A stretch of 64,000 nt of DNA from Microcebus murinus (taxonomy: Eukaryota > Chordata > Mammalia > Primates > Cheirogaleidae): NCBI RefSeq assembly GCF_040939455.1, contig NC_134124.1, positions 30,641,138 through 30,705,137 on the forward strand. The letters run 5' to 3'. The first letter of the stretch is position 1. The number at the start of each line of letters is the position of its first letter. A program made the position numbers and the translations under genes. Shown piece by piece: positions 1 through 12,241 of this stretch. The notes beneath the pieces are model-generated. The model was not told the DNA's origin. It did no database searches and was given only the letters and a program-made list of their open reading frames with translations.

Positions 1-214
1 GATTAATTAAAAGTTTTATGTACAAGTTCAGAAAATTCATATATGTACATACACAAATATCAAGAGTTTCTTGTACTGTCTCAGTGGAAGAGTAGAGTAG
101 CATATGAGTTAGATTAAACTTCTGATAGAAGGCCCCAAAGTCATCTTGTTTTACATAATTGTGCAATGTAATAGTCTGTGGAGACATTTTCTTTGAGGAC
201 ACAATGGTTTAGTC

Positions 215-406
215 CAGGGGTCCTCAAACTTTTTAAACATGGGGCCAGTTCACTGTCCCTCAGATTGTTAGAGAGTGCACACTGTGGACCCGGGGCAAGT
301 CGGCTGCTAAGCAGGACAGGCAGCAATGGCAAAAACACCCTGAGGGCCGGGTAAATATGCTAGGTGACCCACATGTGGCCCGCGGGCCCTGGTTTGAGGA
401 TGCCTG
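215..406 (+). mobile_element. Non-autonomous hAT DNA transposon with target-site duplication
   Basis: The 192-bp element starts CAGGGGTCCTCAAAC and ends GTTTGAGGATGCCTG, which are imperfect inverted repeats of each other. It is flanked by 8-bp copies GTTTAGTC (207-214) and GTCTAGTC (407-414), matching at 7 of 8 positions. An 8-bp duplication and a CAG...CTG terminus are hallmarks of the hAT superfamily. The interior has no coding capacity, so it would have been mobilised in trans. The exact family is not certain. Orientation is arbitrary. Confidence 0.85.
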
Positions 407-595
407 GTCTAGTCTAATTCCAATTATCTTTGGTTCAGGGCCTGAGTGTTTGTGTCACTTTAAGAAGTTCTCTGTAAGAACTTTGGTTTTCCAGGATGAT
501 ATCTGAATTTGCACAATCATGAAAGGAATTATCCGTGGGAAGAAAAAGCACTAGAGAAAACCAAAAGCCTTGGACCTAAACCAGAACTAGACAGA

Positions 596-772
596 CATGT
601 GTGTATTTGTGTACATGAATATGTGCTCATGTGTGTTTTATTGTGCATGTGTATATTCTTGTGTATGTTTGTATACGGATGTTTGTATTTGTTTACACAT
701 ATAAATGTGTTTTTGTGCATGTCTTATATATATGCACATGATTGTGTGTGTTTGGTATGTACATGTTTGTGA
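596..772. repeat. Degenerate TG/CA-rich simple repeat
   Basis: Alternating TG, TGTA and CATG words fill about 175 bp with no perfect long run, as expected of an old, interrupted TG microsatellite. The short open frames over it are products of the low complexity. Confidence 0.75.
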
Positions 773-828
773 ACTTTTTATGTATGACTATGGTTTGATG
801 TCTTTTCAACCAGCTCTCAAAGGTTGGG

Positions 829-856
829 TTTTTTTTTTTTGTTTTTTTTTTTTTTT
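829..856. repeat. Interrupted poly-T tract
   Basis: Twelve T, one G, then fifteen T. It may be the reversed A-tail of an old retroelement, but no body is recognisable beside it. Confidence 0.8.
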
Positions 857-859
857 GGT

Positions 860-1499
860 CTTTCCTTTTAATTAACTAATGGAATATCTACTTTCACTAA
901 TCAATTCTGTTAGATCTTTTGGCTGGTTGGGTATCAAATAAAGAGCTAGATTAAAGTAAAATGCTACATAAAAGCACAGGACCATTTTTTAGTTGTGTCA
1001 CTCTTAAAAACTCAGGTGAAAAACTTCTCCCAAGCCTGTGTTGCCAATTTTGTGCTTAATCTTTTTTCCTCCACGTCTATTGTGGCAACATAGTATGCAA
1101 AATTTAAAGACATGTTCAATGCTTCCTTACAAATTGTTAACCTAATATTTTCTGGTCACAAAAGGCATAATTTGTAAAATTATTATAAAAATATTTTCAA
1201 AAACAGAGAAAATGAAGATTACCTGAAACCCCATAGAATCTGCAGATAATATTTGAATAGGTAGAGAGAACTGCACATACATCAGTATGAATTGAATATT
1301 AGAGTACAAAATACTCTTTCTCCTGCTCTAAGACATCACTCCAGGAATTCTACTCTTTTTCTCCTTTATAACAAATACTTGTCTCTTTCTTGTTTCTTAA
1401 CAGTAAGTATAATATTTGCTGCTATATAATATATTACTTTTTAAAAAATCTATTCTTGATCCCACTTTCCCTGCTAGCAATGCCCTGATTCTTCCTTTC
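860..1499. other. Unassigned AT-rich intergenic DNA
   Basis: Nothing recognisable: no repeat family, no open frame of note and no motif cluster. Confidence 0.5.
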
Positions 1500-2949
1500 T
1501 CTTTATAAAACAATGTCTTGAAATCATCGTCTACATTCATTGTCTCTTGAAATACACTGCAATAAAGCTTTAGACTGTACCTTTCCACTAAAACTGACCT
1601 TGTCAAGGTCATTCATGATCTCCACATCACTAACTTTGATTGTTCATTCTCAGTCTATCCTACTGGACCTATATATAAGTCCATGTGACCCAACAGATTT
1701 CTCCCTCCCGATTGAAATATTCCATTCCCTTGCCTTTCGGGATGGTTTTGCTCCTGACTCATTAACTGCTCCTTGTCAGTCTCCTTTGCTGATTCCTCTC
1801 CTTCTTTTTGACCTCTTAGTCACCAACGCAAACTCACTGGACACTTCCTCTTCACTGTGTAAAATCTCCCCTCCCGACCAAGGTGCTCACACTGAGTCTT
1901 CCATCTCTATTTTTATGAAATTCTACTTTCTGTAAAATTTCCCCTGAATGCCAGACTTAAATATTCAACTGCTTGCTTCCTATGTCCAATTGGCAGTCTA
2001 CTAAATATCCCAAACTTGGCACTTCCAAAATGGAATTCCAAGTCTTACCTCCCAACTTGCCCCAGCTATTGCCTTCTGCATCTCAGTTGATGGTAACTCC
2101 ATCCTTCATTTTTTCAGGTCATAGCCTTTAGAGTATTCCTTGGTTTGTGCCCTGTCTCCCTGACATCATTCCATATCCAATTCTCTCAGTTATTATATTT
2201 TGGAAATATTTTAGTCATCTAAAGAGCTGCCATACCCTTTACTCTTACTCTGGTCTAAGCTCCCACCATCACTTCCTGGGATCCTGGCATTGGTCTTCTT
2301 AACAGTTGTCCCTTGATCCTTGCCCCTGCAATCTCTGTTCTCAAAAATGGCAGCCCCAATGATCCTTTTAAAAGATAAATCAAACCATGTCGGCCTTCAT
2401 TTCAAATCCCTGCAGTGGCTCTCTGTTTCACTTTAAGTAAAGCTCTAACTCCTTGCAATGATCTAGGCAATCTGCTTCTACTGATTTTTTACTCTCTTTC
2501 ATATTCTCTCTGCACTCCAGTACACTGGCCTCCTTGCTGGTTCTAGAAAGCCCTACACATGCCCTCACCTCTGTCACTATGTTACTTTCTATTCTCTCCT
2601 GAAATACTCCTCTCCCCAGGAAGACACAAAGCTCACTCTCTCATTATCTTCAGGTCTTTGCTCTTGTATTATTTTCCCAGATAACTTGCCCGACATCACT
2701 GATTTTTGCAACACCACTCCCTGGCATTCCAATGCTCCCCTTATCCTGCCCTGCTTTAGCTTTTTCTATATCACTTAGGACCATCTAAAATGCTATGCAA
2801 TATACTGGTTTACTGCTCTTATTGTACTCCAGACTCTATGCTTCATTAAGGCAGGGATTTGTGTGCATTTTGTTCACTGCTGTCTATATTTCCAGTGCTA
2901 AACACAGTAAGTACTCAACACTTATTCTTTTCATAAATGAATGAATAAT
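1500..2949 (+). mobile_element. LINE L2 fragment (late ORF2 through 3' end)
   Basis: About 1.45 kb follow the L2 consensus in sense orientation. The reverse-transcriptase part appears near 1590-1680 ('ccttgtcaaggtcattcatg' and a decayed LLDL segment). It is followed by 'cactggcctccttgctggtt' (2525), the 'gcagggatttgtgtgcattt' and 'ttgttcactgctgtctatat' 3' UTR blocks, and the terminal TGAATGAATAA-type tail at about 2937-2949. Stops and indels interrupt the frame; the 131-codon open stretch at 1540-1935 is a surviving piece. L2 is a CR1-clade LINE extinct in placental mammals, so this copy is inert and at least as old as the placental radiation. It is the longest repeat in the window. Confidence 0.9.
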
Positions 2950-2961
2950 ATGATTGGCCTT

Positions 2962-2965
<4 letters not shown>

Positions 2966-3008
<43 letters not shown>
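2966..3008. repeat. (TA)n microsatellite
   Basis: A 43-bp pure TA run directly after the L2 3' end. Length is likely polymorphic. Confidence 0.97.
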
Positions 3009-3010
<2 letters not shown>

Positions 3011-3116
3011 CATGTTGACATGCTTTTTCTTGACCATGTAATAATACCTGAGAAAGTTCCCATTTTGTTAGGTATTTTTACTTATGACAGCATGATTGGT
3101 TCTGGGATAATAGCAT

Positions 3117-3440
3117 TCCACTTTAATTGTATTAATATTCCATCTTATTACCTCCCTCTTATTGAATATATACATACCTTGAATTTTTAGCTAATACATA
3201 AATATTTGTACACCCTTCAGATTATTTCCTTAGCATTATTTTTCTGGAAGAGGTAAATTTGAACCAAAGTGTATGCTGATTTTACAGATTTAGATACATA
3301 TTACCAAATTAACCAAATGAAAGTTGGCATTCGTTTTCTCAGTCATCATGTACTTTTTTCCCAGCACACTGAGCCATATTTTATATTCCTGTTAAAAAAT
3401 CTTGCCAACTTGTTACACATAGTACATACAATAAGGTTTT
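3117..3440. mobile_element. Probable L1M-type 3' region fragment
   Basis: The order of words ('aatattccatcttatta', then 'aaatatttgtacaccctt', then 'ttaccaaattaacc', then 'cttgccaac') follows a widespread old L1-type 3' segment that I know from consensus. Identity is low, so the subfamily is not assigned. Confidence 0.5.
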
Positions 3441-3610
3441 TAAACTAAAATTTATTTTAAATAATTTTAGATTTATAAAAGTTGCAAAGATAATATAGTG
3501 TCCCTAATGTTAAAATCTTACATAACTTATATACATTTTTCAAAAGTAAGAAATTAACATTAGTGTGTTACTATTAACTAACTCCATCTAATAGTGTTTT
3601 GATTTACATA
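3441..3610. mobile_element. L1M 3' UTR-like fragment
   Basis: 'tttagatttataaaagttgc' followed by 'taatgttaaaatcttacata' and 'agaaattaacattagtg' match the ancient L1M 3' UTR block. It is probably a separate fragment from the preceding one. Confidence 0.6.
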
Positions 3611-5424
3611 TTTTTTTCCTGATTGAATCTCTCCCTCCCCGTTTGTCATTTGTATATCTTCTTTCATGAGATGTACTTGTATGATGTATGACAGGATTTT
3701 TATGGAATTTTTGATGAATTAGTAATCTGTTTTAAATACGGTAGACAAAGATCTACAAAAGGAAGCAATAATTTATACCCACATGTCTCAAAATATCTAT
3801 CATATCATTGATAATTCTTCCAAAATTAGTAGATGTTATATGACAAGAAGATAGCATCATCATAAATATTTGAGAAACATTGGTATATAATATAGTGCAA
3901 CCATGACTTTTTAACCAAGATTAATTAAATTCAAGTTATTTCTTGATTTATTAGTTAAGCCTCTGTATTGAAAGTGACTAAAAGTCTAACTCAACTTGCT
4001 TAACTGCAAATGGTGATGAATTGCATGATGGAATGAGAATTCCCAAGGTAAGGTAGCTAGGTTCAGGAATCCAATGTTGTCCTTAGGCCTTGGCCTCTCT
4101 GTTTCTCAAGTCTGCACATTGACTTCATTTATCAGGATCTGCACGATTGTAAAAAGAGCTTCTAGTAAAAACCTCATGGGTCATTTATTTGTCTCTGAAT
4201 CAATCACAGTGACACAAGGAATAAGCTATGCTGATTGGCCTTTTCCAGAGGCAAGTGTCCACTCTTACAGATAGATGGAATCTCCTGTACTGAGACCACG
4301 AGAAAGTATATCTCTAGATTAAAATTGGGAGCTGTTACTGAAGTGAGGCACAAATGTCATGGAGGCAGGCCATAAATATCTACTATTGTTAGATTTCACA
4401 CACCATCATCAAGAAACCCATTTTAATGTCATATGAAGCCATACAGGATCCCACAACTGACCTGAGCATTGTTTCCAATTACCTGTGAGATAAATAAGAT
4501 AAATATTTTCATCCTATTTTACCCAGGGGGGAATTCAGCTCAATGCTACCCAGTTAACTGGTGCTGACAGCTAGTTCTTATACTTAGTCGCTGACGGTTC
4601 TTTCCATCCATAACTGCATTACTTATAACTATTACTTGTAGCCACACAGAAAATTTAACACTCAACATCAGTTTTTACAGTGGTCCATCAGCCACTATGC
4701 CAATTATTAATGCCCTTTGTTCAAATGTTCTAATGACCTACTATCCACAGTACATTTCACAAACACATTTGAACATTTTTAAGGCTTTCACCAAAAGGCT
4801 GTCAGCTGTTACCCAATGATCTACTGCTTAGATCTCCTACTGTGAATCTTCTGGTCTTTCTTTTGTTTTGCTATATACCTACACTGTTGTCAAGGATACC
4901 CAGCTCTCTACTCTCTTGTTTGAACAGTCCACAAGGTGTTCTATTAAAAGTCCCAATTAAATGTGTACAGCCATTCACCTGTACATTCATCTCTTTACTC
5001 TCTCACCCACCCACACACAACCAACTACCTGATCTAAAAAATACCAAGGGGTCAGAAGCCATCAAGAGAATGAACAAAATACTTGGGGTCTCTATGTATC
5101 ACATAATAGCTATGGCAATGTTACCGCGAGTAATTGCTGTCCTAACAAAGCAGATGAAACCCAGATTGAAAAGATGTAAATAAAAAGAGAGCACAAGGGA
5201 TAGATGAACAGTTTTTCAATTTTATGACTATTGCATTATTACTATTTTAAAGGTTAAAAGAGTGTATTCAATGTAAAACTTATTGCTTTAGGTAGAGCAA
5301 GAGAGAAGTTGTTGAGATAAGCAGAAAAGCCTTTATATCATTATAAAATTACAGAAATACTTGAAATATAATTACATTACATACTTATAAATGTCTATTT
5401 TTATATAGATAACTTTAAATTTAT
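3611..5424. other. Unassigned DNA with a possible ancient repeat at 4000-4330
   Basis: Mostly AT-rich sequence without recognisable features. The stretch 4000-4330 ('ttgtccttaggccttggcc', 'aatcacagtgacacaagg', 'tgctgattggcc') resembles an old interspersed repeat that I cannot name. Open frames at 4074-4274 and 4842-5183 show no domain and no neighbouring gene signals. Confidence 0.35.
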
Positions 5425-5680
5425 GAGGCAGTATAGGATAGTGCACAGGCTTTGGAGTAAAAGAGAGATATTATAATTATTATCATCATTCTTGCTTACT
5501 ACTTAAATGTCCTTGACAAGTGCATAACCCTATCTGGGACTCAGTTTCATGATCTATAAAATGAAATTATTAAAATTATTAATAATAGCACCTGCACTGT
5601 GGCATCTGGAGATGATATAATGAGATAATGCATGCAATGGGCTGAGTACAGACTTTGCATAAAGTAAGAAAGAATCAATG
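5425..5680 (+). mobile_element. MIR SINE
   Basis: The tRNA-derived and core parts are readable in sense: 'gataagtgcacaggctttgg'-type start at 5437-5455, 'ctcagtttcatgatctataa' at 5540, 'aaaatgaaattattaaaat', and the 'taatgagataatgcatgcaa' to 'cataaagtaag' end. A mammal-wide tRNA-derived SINE, inactive. Confidence 0.85.
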
Positions 5681-6029
5681 TACGTTAGTGTTCGTTAAAT
5701 AACACATAATGTTATTAAGGAGGTTGTGAGCAAATAATTCCTTTTACTTTATATGTAGGCTACTGTGATTTTATAAAATTCATATGGCTATTTTTAATAC
5801 TTTGTATAAAGCCTTACACATTTCTAATACTCTATCCCTGGTGCCATGCAAAGGTTAAACAAGAAAAAGAAAAAAAAGGTGGTCAAAAAACCTGGGGACA
5901 CTTAGCATATGGGAGACAGGCTCAGTGGAAGACATGGTGCTGGCCATTGTGAGGAAGAGGTTACACTTACCCCGTGTGGTCACAGGGAATAGAAATAGAT
6001 GTGTGAATGGAATGTTCAGGAAGGCAGAT
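5681..6029. other. Unassigned AT-rich DNA
   Basis: Nothing recognisable apart from a short A-rich run at 5861-5878. Confidence 0.5.
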
Positions 6030-6235
6030 TTTGACTCATGATAAAATGAGTGACTCAGTAAAATTCAGAACTGTTCTACAATGCCGTGGTCTACTGTTAG
6101 ACAAACATCAGCTCCTTTCTCTAGGAGTTTCCAAGCAGAGTCTGGGCAAAATCTTAGCCAGGAAATCACAGAGATGCATTTGCAGAATAGGGATTGAATA
6201 TGGATCAGGTAAGGAGATTGATAGGAGCCCTTCCT
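6030..6235 (+). mobile_element. Possible CR1/L3-type LINE fragment
   Basis: 'tctaggagtttccaagcaga' followed by 'gtctgggcaaaatc' resembles the CR1/L3 block that reads approximately 'ggaggtattcaagcagaggctggatg'. The match is short and diverged. The 81-codon frame at 6007-6252 is probably incidental. Confidence 0.4.
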
Positions 6236-6344
6236 TCTGTGGGATTACATAGTTCTCATTTGTAAATGAAAGTTAGATATTTTTTGTCCCTGACAAGTTC
6301 ATTCATTCAAGAAACCTTTATAAGTACAATGAGAAATATCATGG

Positions 6345-6602
6345 GAGCATGTCTATTAAGAGCACAGGCCGTAGAGTCTGATATACCTATGTTCAACCCC
6401 AGCCTTGGCATTTAATGTATTGTGATGTTAGGCAAATGATTTAACTTCTCTGAAGCCTTTGGTTATTCATATGAAAATGGAATCATGGTTTCCCCCTCAT
6501 AGGATTCTCAGGGATATCAAATAAAATAGAGAATGGAATAACCTTAGCAGAGTTCCTGGCAACGAGTAAGCACTCAATAAATGTTTGCCATGATTAGTAT
6601 TA
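6345..6602 (+). mobile_element. MIR SINE, nearly full length
   Basis: The A/B-box region 'taagagcacaggccgtagag' (6358) and 'tatgttcaaccccag' is followed by the 'ttaacttctctgaagccttt' core, and the end reads 'gcactcaataaatgtttgcc' (about 6570). One of the best preserved MIRs in the window. Confidence 0.93.
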
Positions 6603-7329
6603 ATATTGAATGAATGAAAGTACTGAGATATGGAGGGTCAAAAGTGAATTACCTGCTATCTTAGCTTTTGAGAATTTAATCAGTGAGAAAGTATTATGCA
6701 CACATATCTAGAATCCAAGGGAGCAAACAATATATGCACATGTTTCAGTAAGAATCTACTTATTTATTCAGAATATACATTTATATATCTATAAACAGGA
6801 AAGAAAAGATCTTTGACATCATGGAGTTGGTGTGATGTTGTAGTCGTAGTGGAAGAAGAATGTCAAACAAACAAACCAACCAACACAAAATGGAGTTGGA
6901 GGCATAGAGACTCACATGGGGGTAGCAGGTGTGGTCAGGACCTCCTTGGCTTGGAGGTCACATGATTTGATCCTAGTGTGATGGAAAGGAGTGCAGAGGG
7001 AGGAAAGATAATTTCCAGATGGAATCACTAGGGTAACCCTCATGGAAAAAACGATATCAGAGTTCATTCTTCAAGGGTGGAATTTAATGATCCATCCATG
7101 ACTTGATTTGCTCAGCCAGGACTTAATGAGCATGTGACAGTCATTGTAAACATTGTAAACAGTGCTGGAAACTCGAGCAAGCACAGTCTCATGGAATCTC
7201 ATGGAGAATCAGCGCCGTCTCCATCGGATGGAAGAGAGTAATAGTAGAACCAAAGGCAAGACAGCACACTTCTTACAGAAAATATAACAATTAATTACTG
7301 GGAGAAAAGGCTAGGAAAACGAATTTATC
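6603..7329. other. Unassigned DNA
   Basis: No assigned element. There is a short duplication 'cattgtaaacattgtaaaca' at about 7143-7162 and an AAACAAAC-type run near 6868, but no gene signal. Confidence 0.5.
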
Positions 7330-7500
7330 TGAAGTTTGCAAAGGTTCAAAATTTCTAGGCTGAGGACATGAGACTTTGCTTAGTAGACAATCGGGAGTTG
7401 CTAAAAAGTCTTTTGGACAGGGAGGTAATATGATTGAATGTTTATAAAAATCAACTCAAAGGCAGCTAGGAAACTCTTTCAATACTTAGGTGTGATATTA
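7330..7500 (-). mobile_element. LINE L2 fragment, antisense
   Basis: 'gggagttgctaaaaagtctt' then 'ggacagggaggtaatatgat' matches the antisense L2 ORF2 block whose consensus reads 'ggagccactggagg...gagcagaggagtgacatgat'. Confidence 0.6.
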
Positions 7501-7513
7501 CACAATTTGGCTG

Positions 7514-7640
7514 CTCATCCATCCATTCACTCATTCATTCATTAAACAAGTACTGATCCAATGTGTCCTGTCCAAAGCAAGGGGATTAGCAGGTGAAATA
7601 GAAAAAAAAGAGAGTGACATATACAGACAGGTATATAACA
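7514..7640 (-). mobile_element. LINE L2 3' end, antisense
   Basis: The antisense L2 terminus 'tcattcattcattaaacaag' (about 7530) leads into a degraded 3' UTR. It is a different insertion from the L2 piece just upstream, since the order is not collinear. Confidence 0.75.
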
Positions 7641-8921
7641 GACCTATTTGAAGGCAACACACGAAGAAGACTATGATTTCAAGTAAAGCAAAAGTTTAAA
7701 GAAATAACTGTAAATGTGTTTTCGCTATTCTTTGTTGGAAAAATAGAAGATTCTTTTTAAAAATCCAATTATGCCATTTTTCTAACTGTCTACCTTAGTC
7801 TGTTATGAGCAAGACTTAAAGTTGGACTGAACAGATGACCCCAGATAAAAACACTAGGATAAGAAAAACCTAATATATTCAACCAACTGCAATAATTCAT
7901 ATTTTTAAGATTTCATTTAGACTATTATGAATAATTTTAATATACGGCCCCTAAAATTTATGAACTCTAGTTAGATGACATTTTCAATTCACAAAGGCAA
8001 ATGAATGTATTTAGATGATATACAATCTTTCTAATGGTAGAACTTTTTAATATAAAGTTTTTTTATAATAATTTAAAATGAACACCCCACGCATTTGTTG
8101 AGAAGGCCTCAAGGTCAAAATTTTCAAATGCCGCCATCAGTTTTGTAAGCTCATGTAAGCACACAGTTCAATAAACTGGTAAGAAATCATGCTGCTTTCT
8201 TTTGAAGACCACAAAATAATGTAAAGTTCCTTTAATACAATTAAATTTTTTTACGTAATTGAAAGTATAGGTAGCCAGGATTGACACAAATATGAAGACG
8301 AAGAAAGTGATATAGCAACCTGGGAGTTGTGCTGGAAAATTCTTTGAGAGTGTTTTCTCAGCCTGCTTGGCTACCCCTTCCTTAATATAGATCCACAAGG
8401 GTTGAACAAGAGTAGTCAGGTATATTTTATGACCCTACCCCTCATGCAGCCAAAGATGATTATAGCAGGAGCAAGATGCATGAACCAAGCCTGATTTAGC
8501 AAATTCTAGCAGATTTTCTTCTGGAAGTTTGGCTAATAAGAGATGGGAAGTAATGCATGTTGAGGAAGGTCCCAGAATAATTGTTGGCAATATACTATGG
8601 AAACGTCTTGGTTTCTGCTCTGCCTGAGATGCTGATTGTTTCTCTCTTATGTGGATTCAGTCTCATTGCAATAAAATTCCTGTCTTATGTAGGTTACTTT
8701 AAATTAGTATTCATTGTTCACAACCTAAAAATAAAACAAAACAAAAAATACCTTAATCTGTACAGTTCTTCTACAATTGCAATCAATAAAGATTTGAATT
8801 TTAAAAATTACTCTAATATTATATAGTCAGTATGAAGTATTTTTTAGCTCAAGAAATTAAAAGTTATTGGTTTAAAACTAATTCTTGTGACTTCAAAGCC
8901 ACATTTAATTTTATGGTGATT
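7641..8921. other. Unassigned AT-rich DNA
   Basis: About 1.3 kb without an assigned repeat. Open frames at 8168-8398 (minus) and 8581-8826 (plus) have no recognisable domains. The 8160-8700 part could be an old, unclassified repeat. Confidence 0.45.
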
Positions 8922-9440
8922 TTAAGATTCTGCAAGACATTCTGTGGGTTCTCGCGTACTTCCCGCTACCATGAACAAACCCAGAATAAAGAGAATTCCT
9001 AGTGCAAGCAAAGGAAGTGCAGCCACAAATATAGATGATCTTGAACTCTAAATCAATTGGAATGGATTTTAAAACAGAACTAGGACAGGTCCTTTTAGAA
9101 ATGAAGTTAGGGAAGACAATGGTACTTTTGGGGTAGCATTGGGATCTTGATGTGATTCCTTTCAGCCCGTTGCTGGAAATATTCACAAAATTTTTCTTCC
9201 TCATTTAGTTCTCTGAACTGTTCAAGGATATGTTTATCAGCGGCAGGAAGAAATGCCTGGTAGCTTTGGAAGATTGCCCTGTCTCTTTACATTATTTCTT
9301 TCAGCTCTGATGTTTACTTCGATTTTTAAAATGGCAGCAAGAGGATCTCTAGGTTCAGATGGATTTTGGTGAGAGAAACTCAATGTCACAGAGACCAAAA
9401 TTCTCCCCGAACAACAACAATCAGCTATCAAACCCTTTCT
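8922..9440 (-). pseudogene. Candidate decayed retrocopy of an unrecognised membrane protein
   Basis: On the minus strand one frame (about 9120-9290) reads as a charged segment containing KHILEQFRELNEEEKFCEYF. A second frame (8922-9035) reads as a hydrophobic, membrane-anchor-like segment containing LPLLALGILFILGLF, followed by a short polar tail and a stop at 8922-8924. Stops and frame changes separate the two, and no introns, poly-A tail or target duplication are evident. I do not recognise the parent gene. It could also be chance or a conserved non-coding element. Confidence 0.3.
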
Positions 9441-9599
9441 CTTTGTCTATTACACATCTTCCTTTTATTTGTTGTTGTTATTTCCTTCTTTAGTGATACA
9501 TTTTAAAAATTGATGGCTGTGACATGATTTGGAAGAATATCCACTTTTCTTTGATTAGCTGGTGTAATTCAAGAAAAGTATACTGTAGAAACCTCCATT

Positions 9600-9835
9600 A
9601 CAATGCCCCTTTCTGACAGAATTCAATTGAGAGATGCTATTGCTATTTATTAATTGCTTGGGCTGCACTGTCATGGTTGATGATGTTAGCACAGACCCTC
9701 GATTGAGTTACATTCTTGTATTCAATTAGGGACTGTGTATTATTGTACATGTTAACACTGTAGAACCACAGATGCTAGCCATCTGTAGATTTGATTTTTT
9801 TCCCCTCGTTGTCCTCAAAAAATGGAGCAATTTAA
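9600..9835. promoter_or_regulatory. Candidate conserved non-coding element
   Basis: A repeat-free stretch with homeodomain-type cores: 'tattaattgcttgggctgc' (about 9648) and 'ttcaattagggac' (about 9721). No coding potential. Conservation is inferred from composition only. Confidence 0.35.
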
Positions 9836-10219
9836 ATCAGTACTCCTAGAGAGACTCACAAAATAAAATAAGCACATAAGCACATCAGTTGCAGGTTTAA
9901 AAACAAGGACAGCATAAAATTTAAATTTGAAAGACTCTATCAAAAGTGTTTGCATAATTAGAATCTCTGGGTATTTTAATCATGCTAGGTGGTCACTATA
10001 TCTGAAGAAGAATAAAATCAGAAATGGTACTGGATTGTCACGTCAAAATGTTTTTCTCTGGTTAAATAGAAGACAGTGTTACAATGTTGTAAGATCGGAG
10101 TGACTAAAAACTGTGATAAAATCAAAGTGGCTAAAACTCCCCCAAGGTGAAAAAGATGCATGAGTGGCAAACTCTTTCTAAGGGGGCATTTAGGAGAGGA
10201 AGAATGCAACCTCCGTTAC

Positions 10220-11740
10220 CTCCTTGTGTCCTAGTGCCAGATAACTACTGATAACTCCAATACGGAGCAACTTTTTGGAGTGAAGCAGCAGAACAGGAAA
10301 GATTCCTGGCTTGCAGCAGAGTTGAATCTCTGAGACTCTTTTCATGAGTTATTCTAAATAGATGTTCTCAGACAAAACAGATCCTTACTAAAGTACCTCA
10401 ATAATGCGTTATCGTAGCAGCGCAATCATTTGCCTTTGACAATCCGACATTCGCCATGGTCAGTTTTGTCACTTAATGCCAATGTGGATTGAAGATCTCC
10501 TGCTTTTGCCCAATCATGACCTTCTCTTTGAAAACATGAGGTATACACGCCATTGCTCTGGTCAAATTCCAGGTTAGGTCATTACATGCTGTTACCTAAA
10601 GACCCCCTGTGGTTTCAATTAGAAAAATCGCTTTGGGTGGGGACCTCACTGCTAAACCACAAACTCGCCTCACCCAGGAAGGAGCTGCTCTTTATCATCA
10701 CCCATTAATTAATATTTATTGGGTACCCACAGGATGAGCGGCTCGGGACAGGGCGACTTGGTAATTAAGTGTTTCCGAGTGCCCATTATCCCCTCTGAAA
10801 ATGAATGTGGAGAACCAAAGTTTGAACAGTCTATTCATTATCGCAGAGACAGCATCTATCCTTGTGATACGGTGCTCTACCTTGCTCTCTTCTGATATCT
10901 GTCCATCTGGTACACCTCTAATCAAAAATGTTTTTCGCATTATTGGATCCTAATAGCCTCAGAGTTGCACGGAGAAGCTCTTTGTGGGGACTGACCAAAG
11001 AGTGGGAGCTGGCCTTTCAGTTCTGGCCAATTGCAAATCACAAATATCTGCTCTTCTGCAGGGTGGAGAAGGGGCGAGTTTGTTGTCCTAATGAGCAGCA
11101 TGCTTTTGATGCTGAAACAGGACCTTTGTGTTTCTAGGATTACATTGTCGCCTGTGCCATCTGCTCTTCTCTTTTGCTATCTAGCTCTGTTTTGCAGGAT
11201 GCAGAGGCACTGAAAACTCTTGGAAAGAGGCAGGTTTCACGTTTCCTTTCCATCTTTCTCCAGACATTGCCTTGATTTGTAGACTGATTTGGGATCTGTC
11301 TGGTGAATGACTTCTTACTTCGGCGATTACGCTTCCTTCTTGCCCTGTGCCTACTGTGCTCAGATTCTCAAGATTTCATCTTTTATGACTTAATTTCTAA
11401 GAAGGTGTGATATTGCCGTGAGAAATAAATATTTCAGGGATGACATACTTGTTTAACCATAGAGGGCTCATTCCTCTGCCAGAGGCATTGCCCTTGCCCC
11501 TCTGGTCTAAATATTTTGGGCCGTACAGCTGCACACTAACAAGTCCTGAGTGCAGGTGCTGGGAGAGGCATCGTCTAAGCAAAGGCCTTGCTCTTCAAAA
11601 GTTTGTGTTCTGCATAAACAGAGAGCCCTTGCATTCTCTCGAGGGTGACGACAAAACATGAATTAAGAAAAACTACACTTTTTATGGTTTTTAAAAGTTT
11701 TGTTTCAAATTTTCAAATGTCTCAGCACCTTCCTCTTTGA
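10220..11740. promoter_or_regulatory. Repeat-free block, candidate developmental enhancer cluster
   Basis: About 1.5 kb without any recognisable repeat, in a window where repeats otherwise recur every few hundred bases. It keeps several CpGs (for example near 10410-10460 and 10735-10860) and carries paired homeodomain cores, CATTAATTAATATT (about 10703-10716) and GGTAATTAAGTG (about 10760). Open frames on both strands (10716-11213, 11397-11661) overlap one another and show no domain. This pattern is typical of conserved enhancer DNA. Alignment to other mammals is needed to prove it. Confidence 0.45.
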
Positions 11741-11892
11741 TTTCAAGAGAGAGGGGTGTGCGGGGTAGCATTATTTCTGAGATAATGACAATATTCTTTG
11801 TATTGGGGAGTTATCAAAATGTGCAATTGCTTATATTTTGTTACAGAAGCAAGGTTGAGGATTTCATTTACAATGGTTGTAATCAGGTTTAG

Positions 11893-12228
<336 letters not shown>

Positions 12229-12241
12229 AGGTTTAGCTTTT

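Noticed and set aside
1540..1935. 131-codon plus-strand open frame
   Set aside because: It lies inside the L2 copy and is a surviving piece of decayed LINE sequence, not a gene.
2954..3190. Tyr/Ile-rich open frame
   Set aside because: Starts in the (TA)n repeat.
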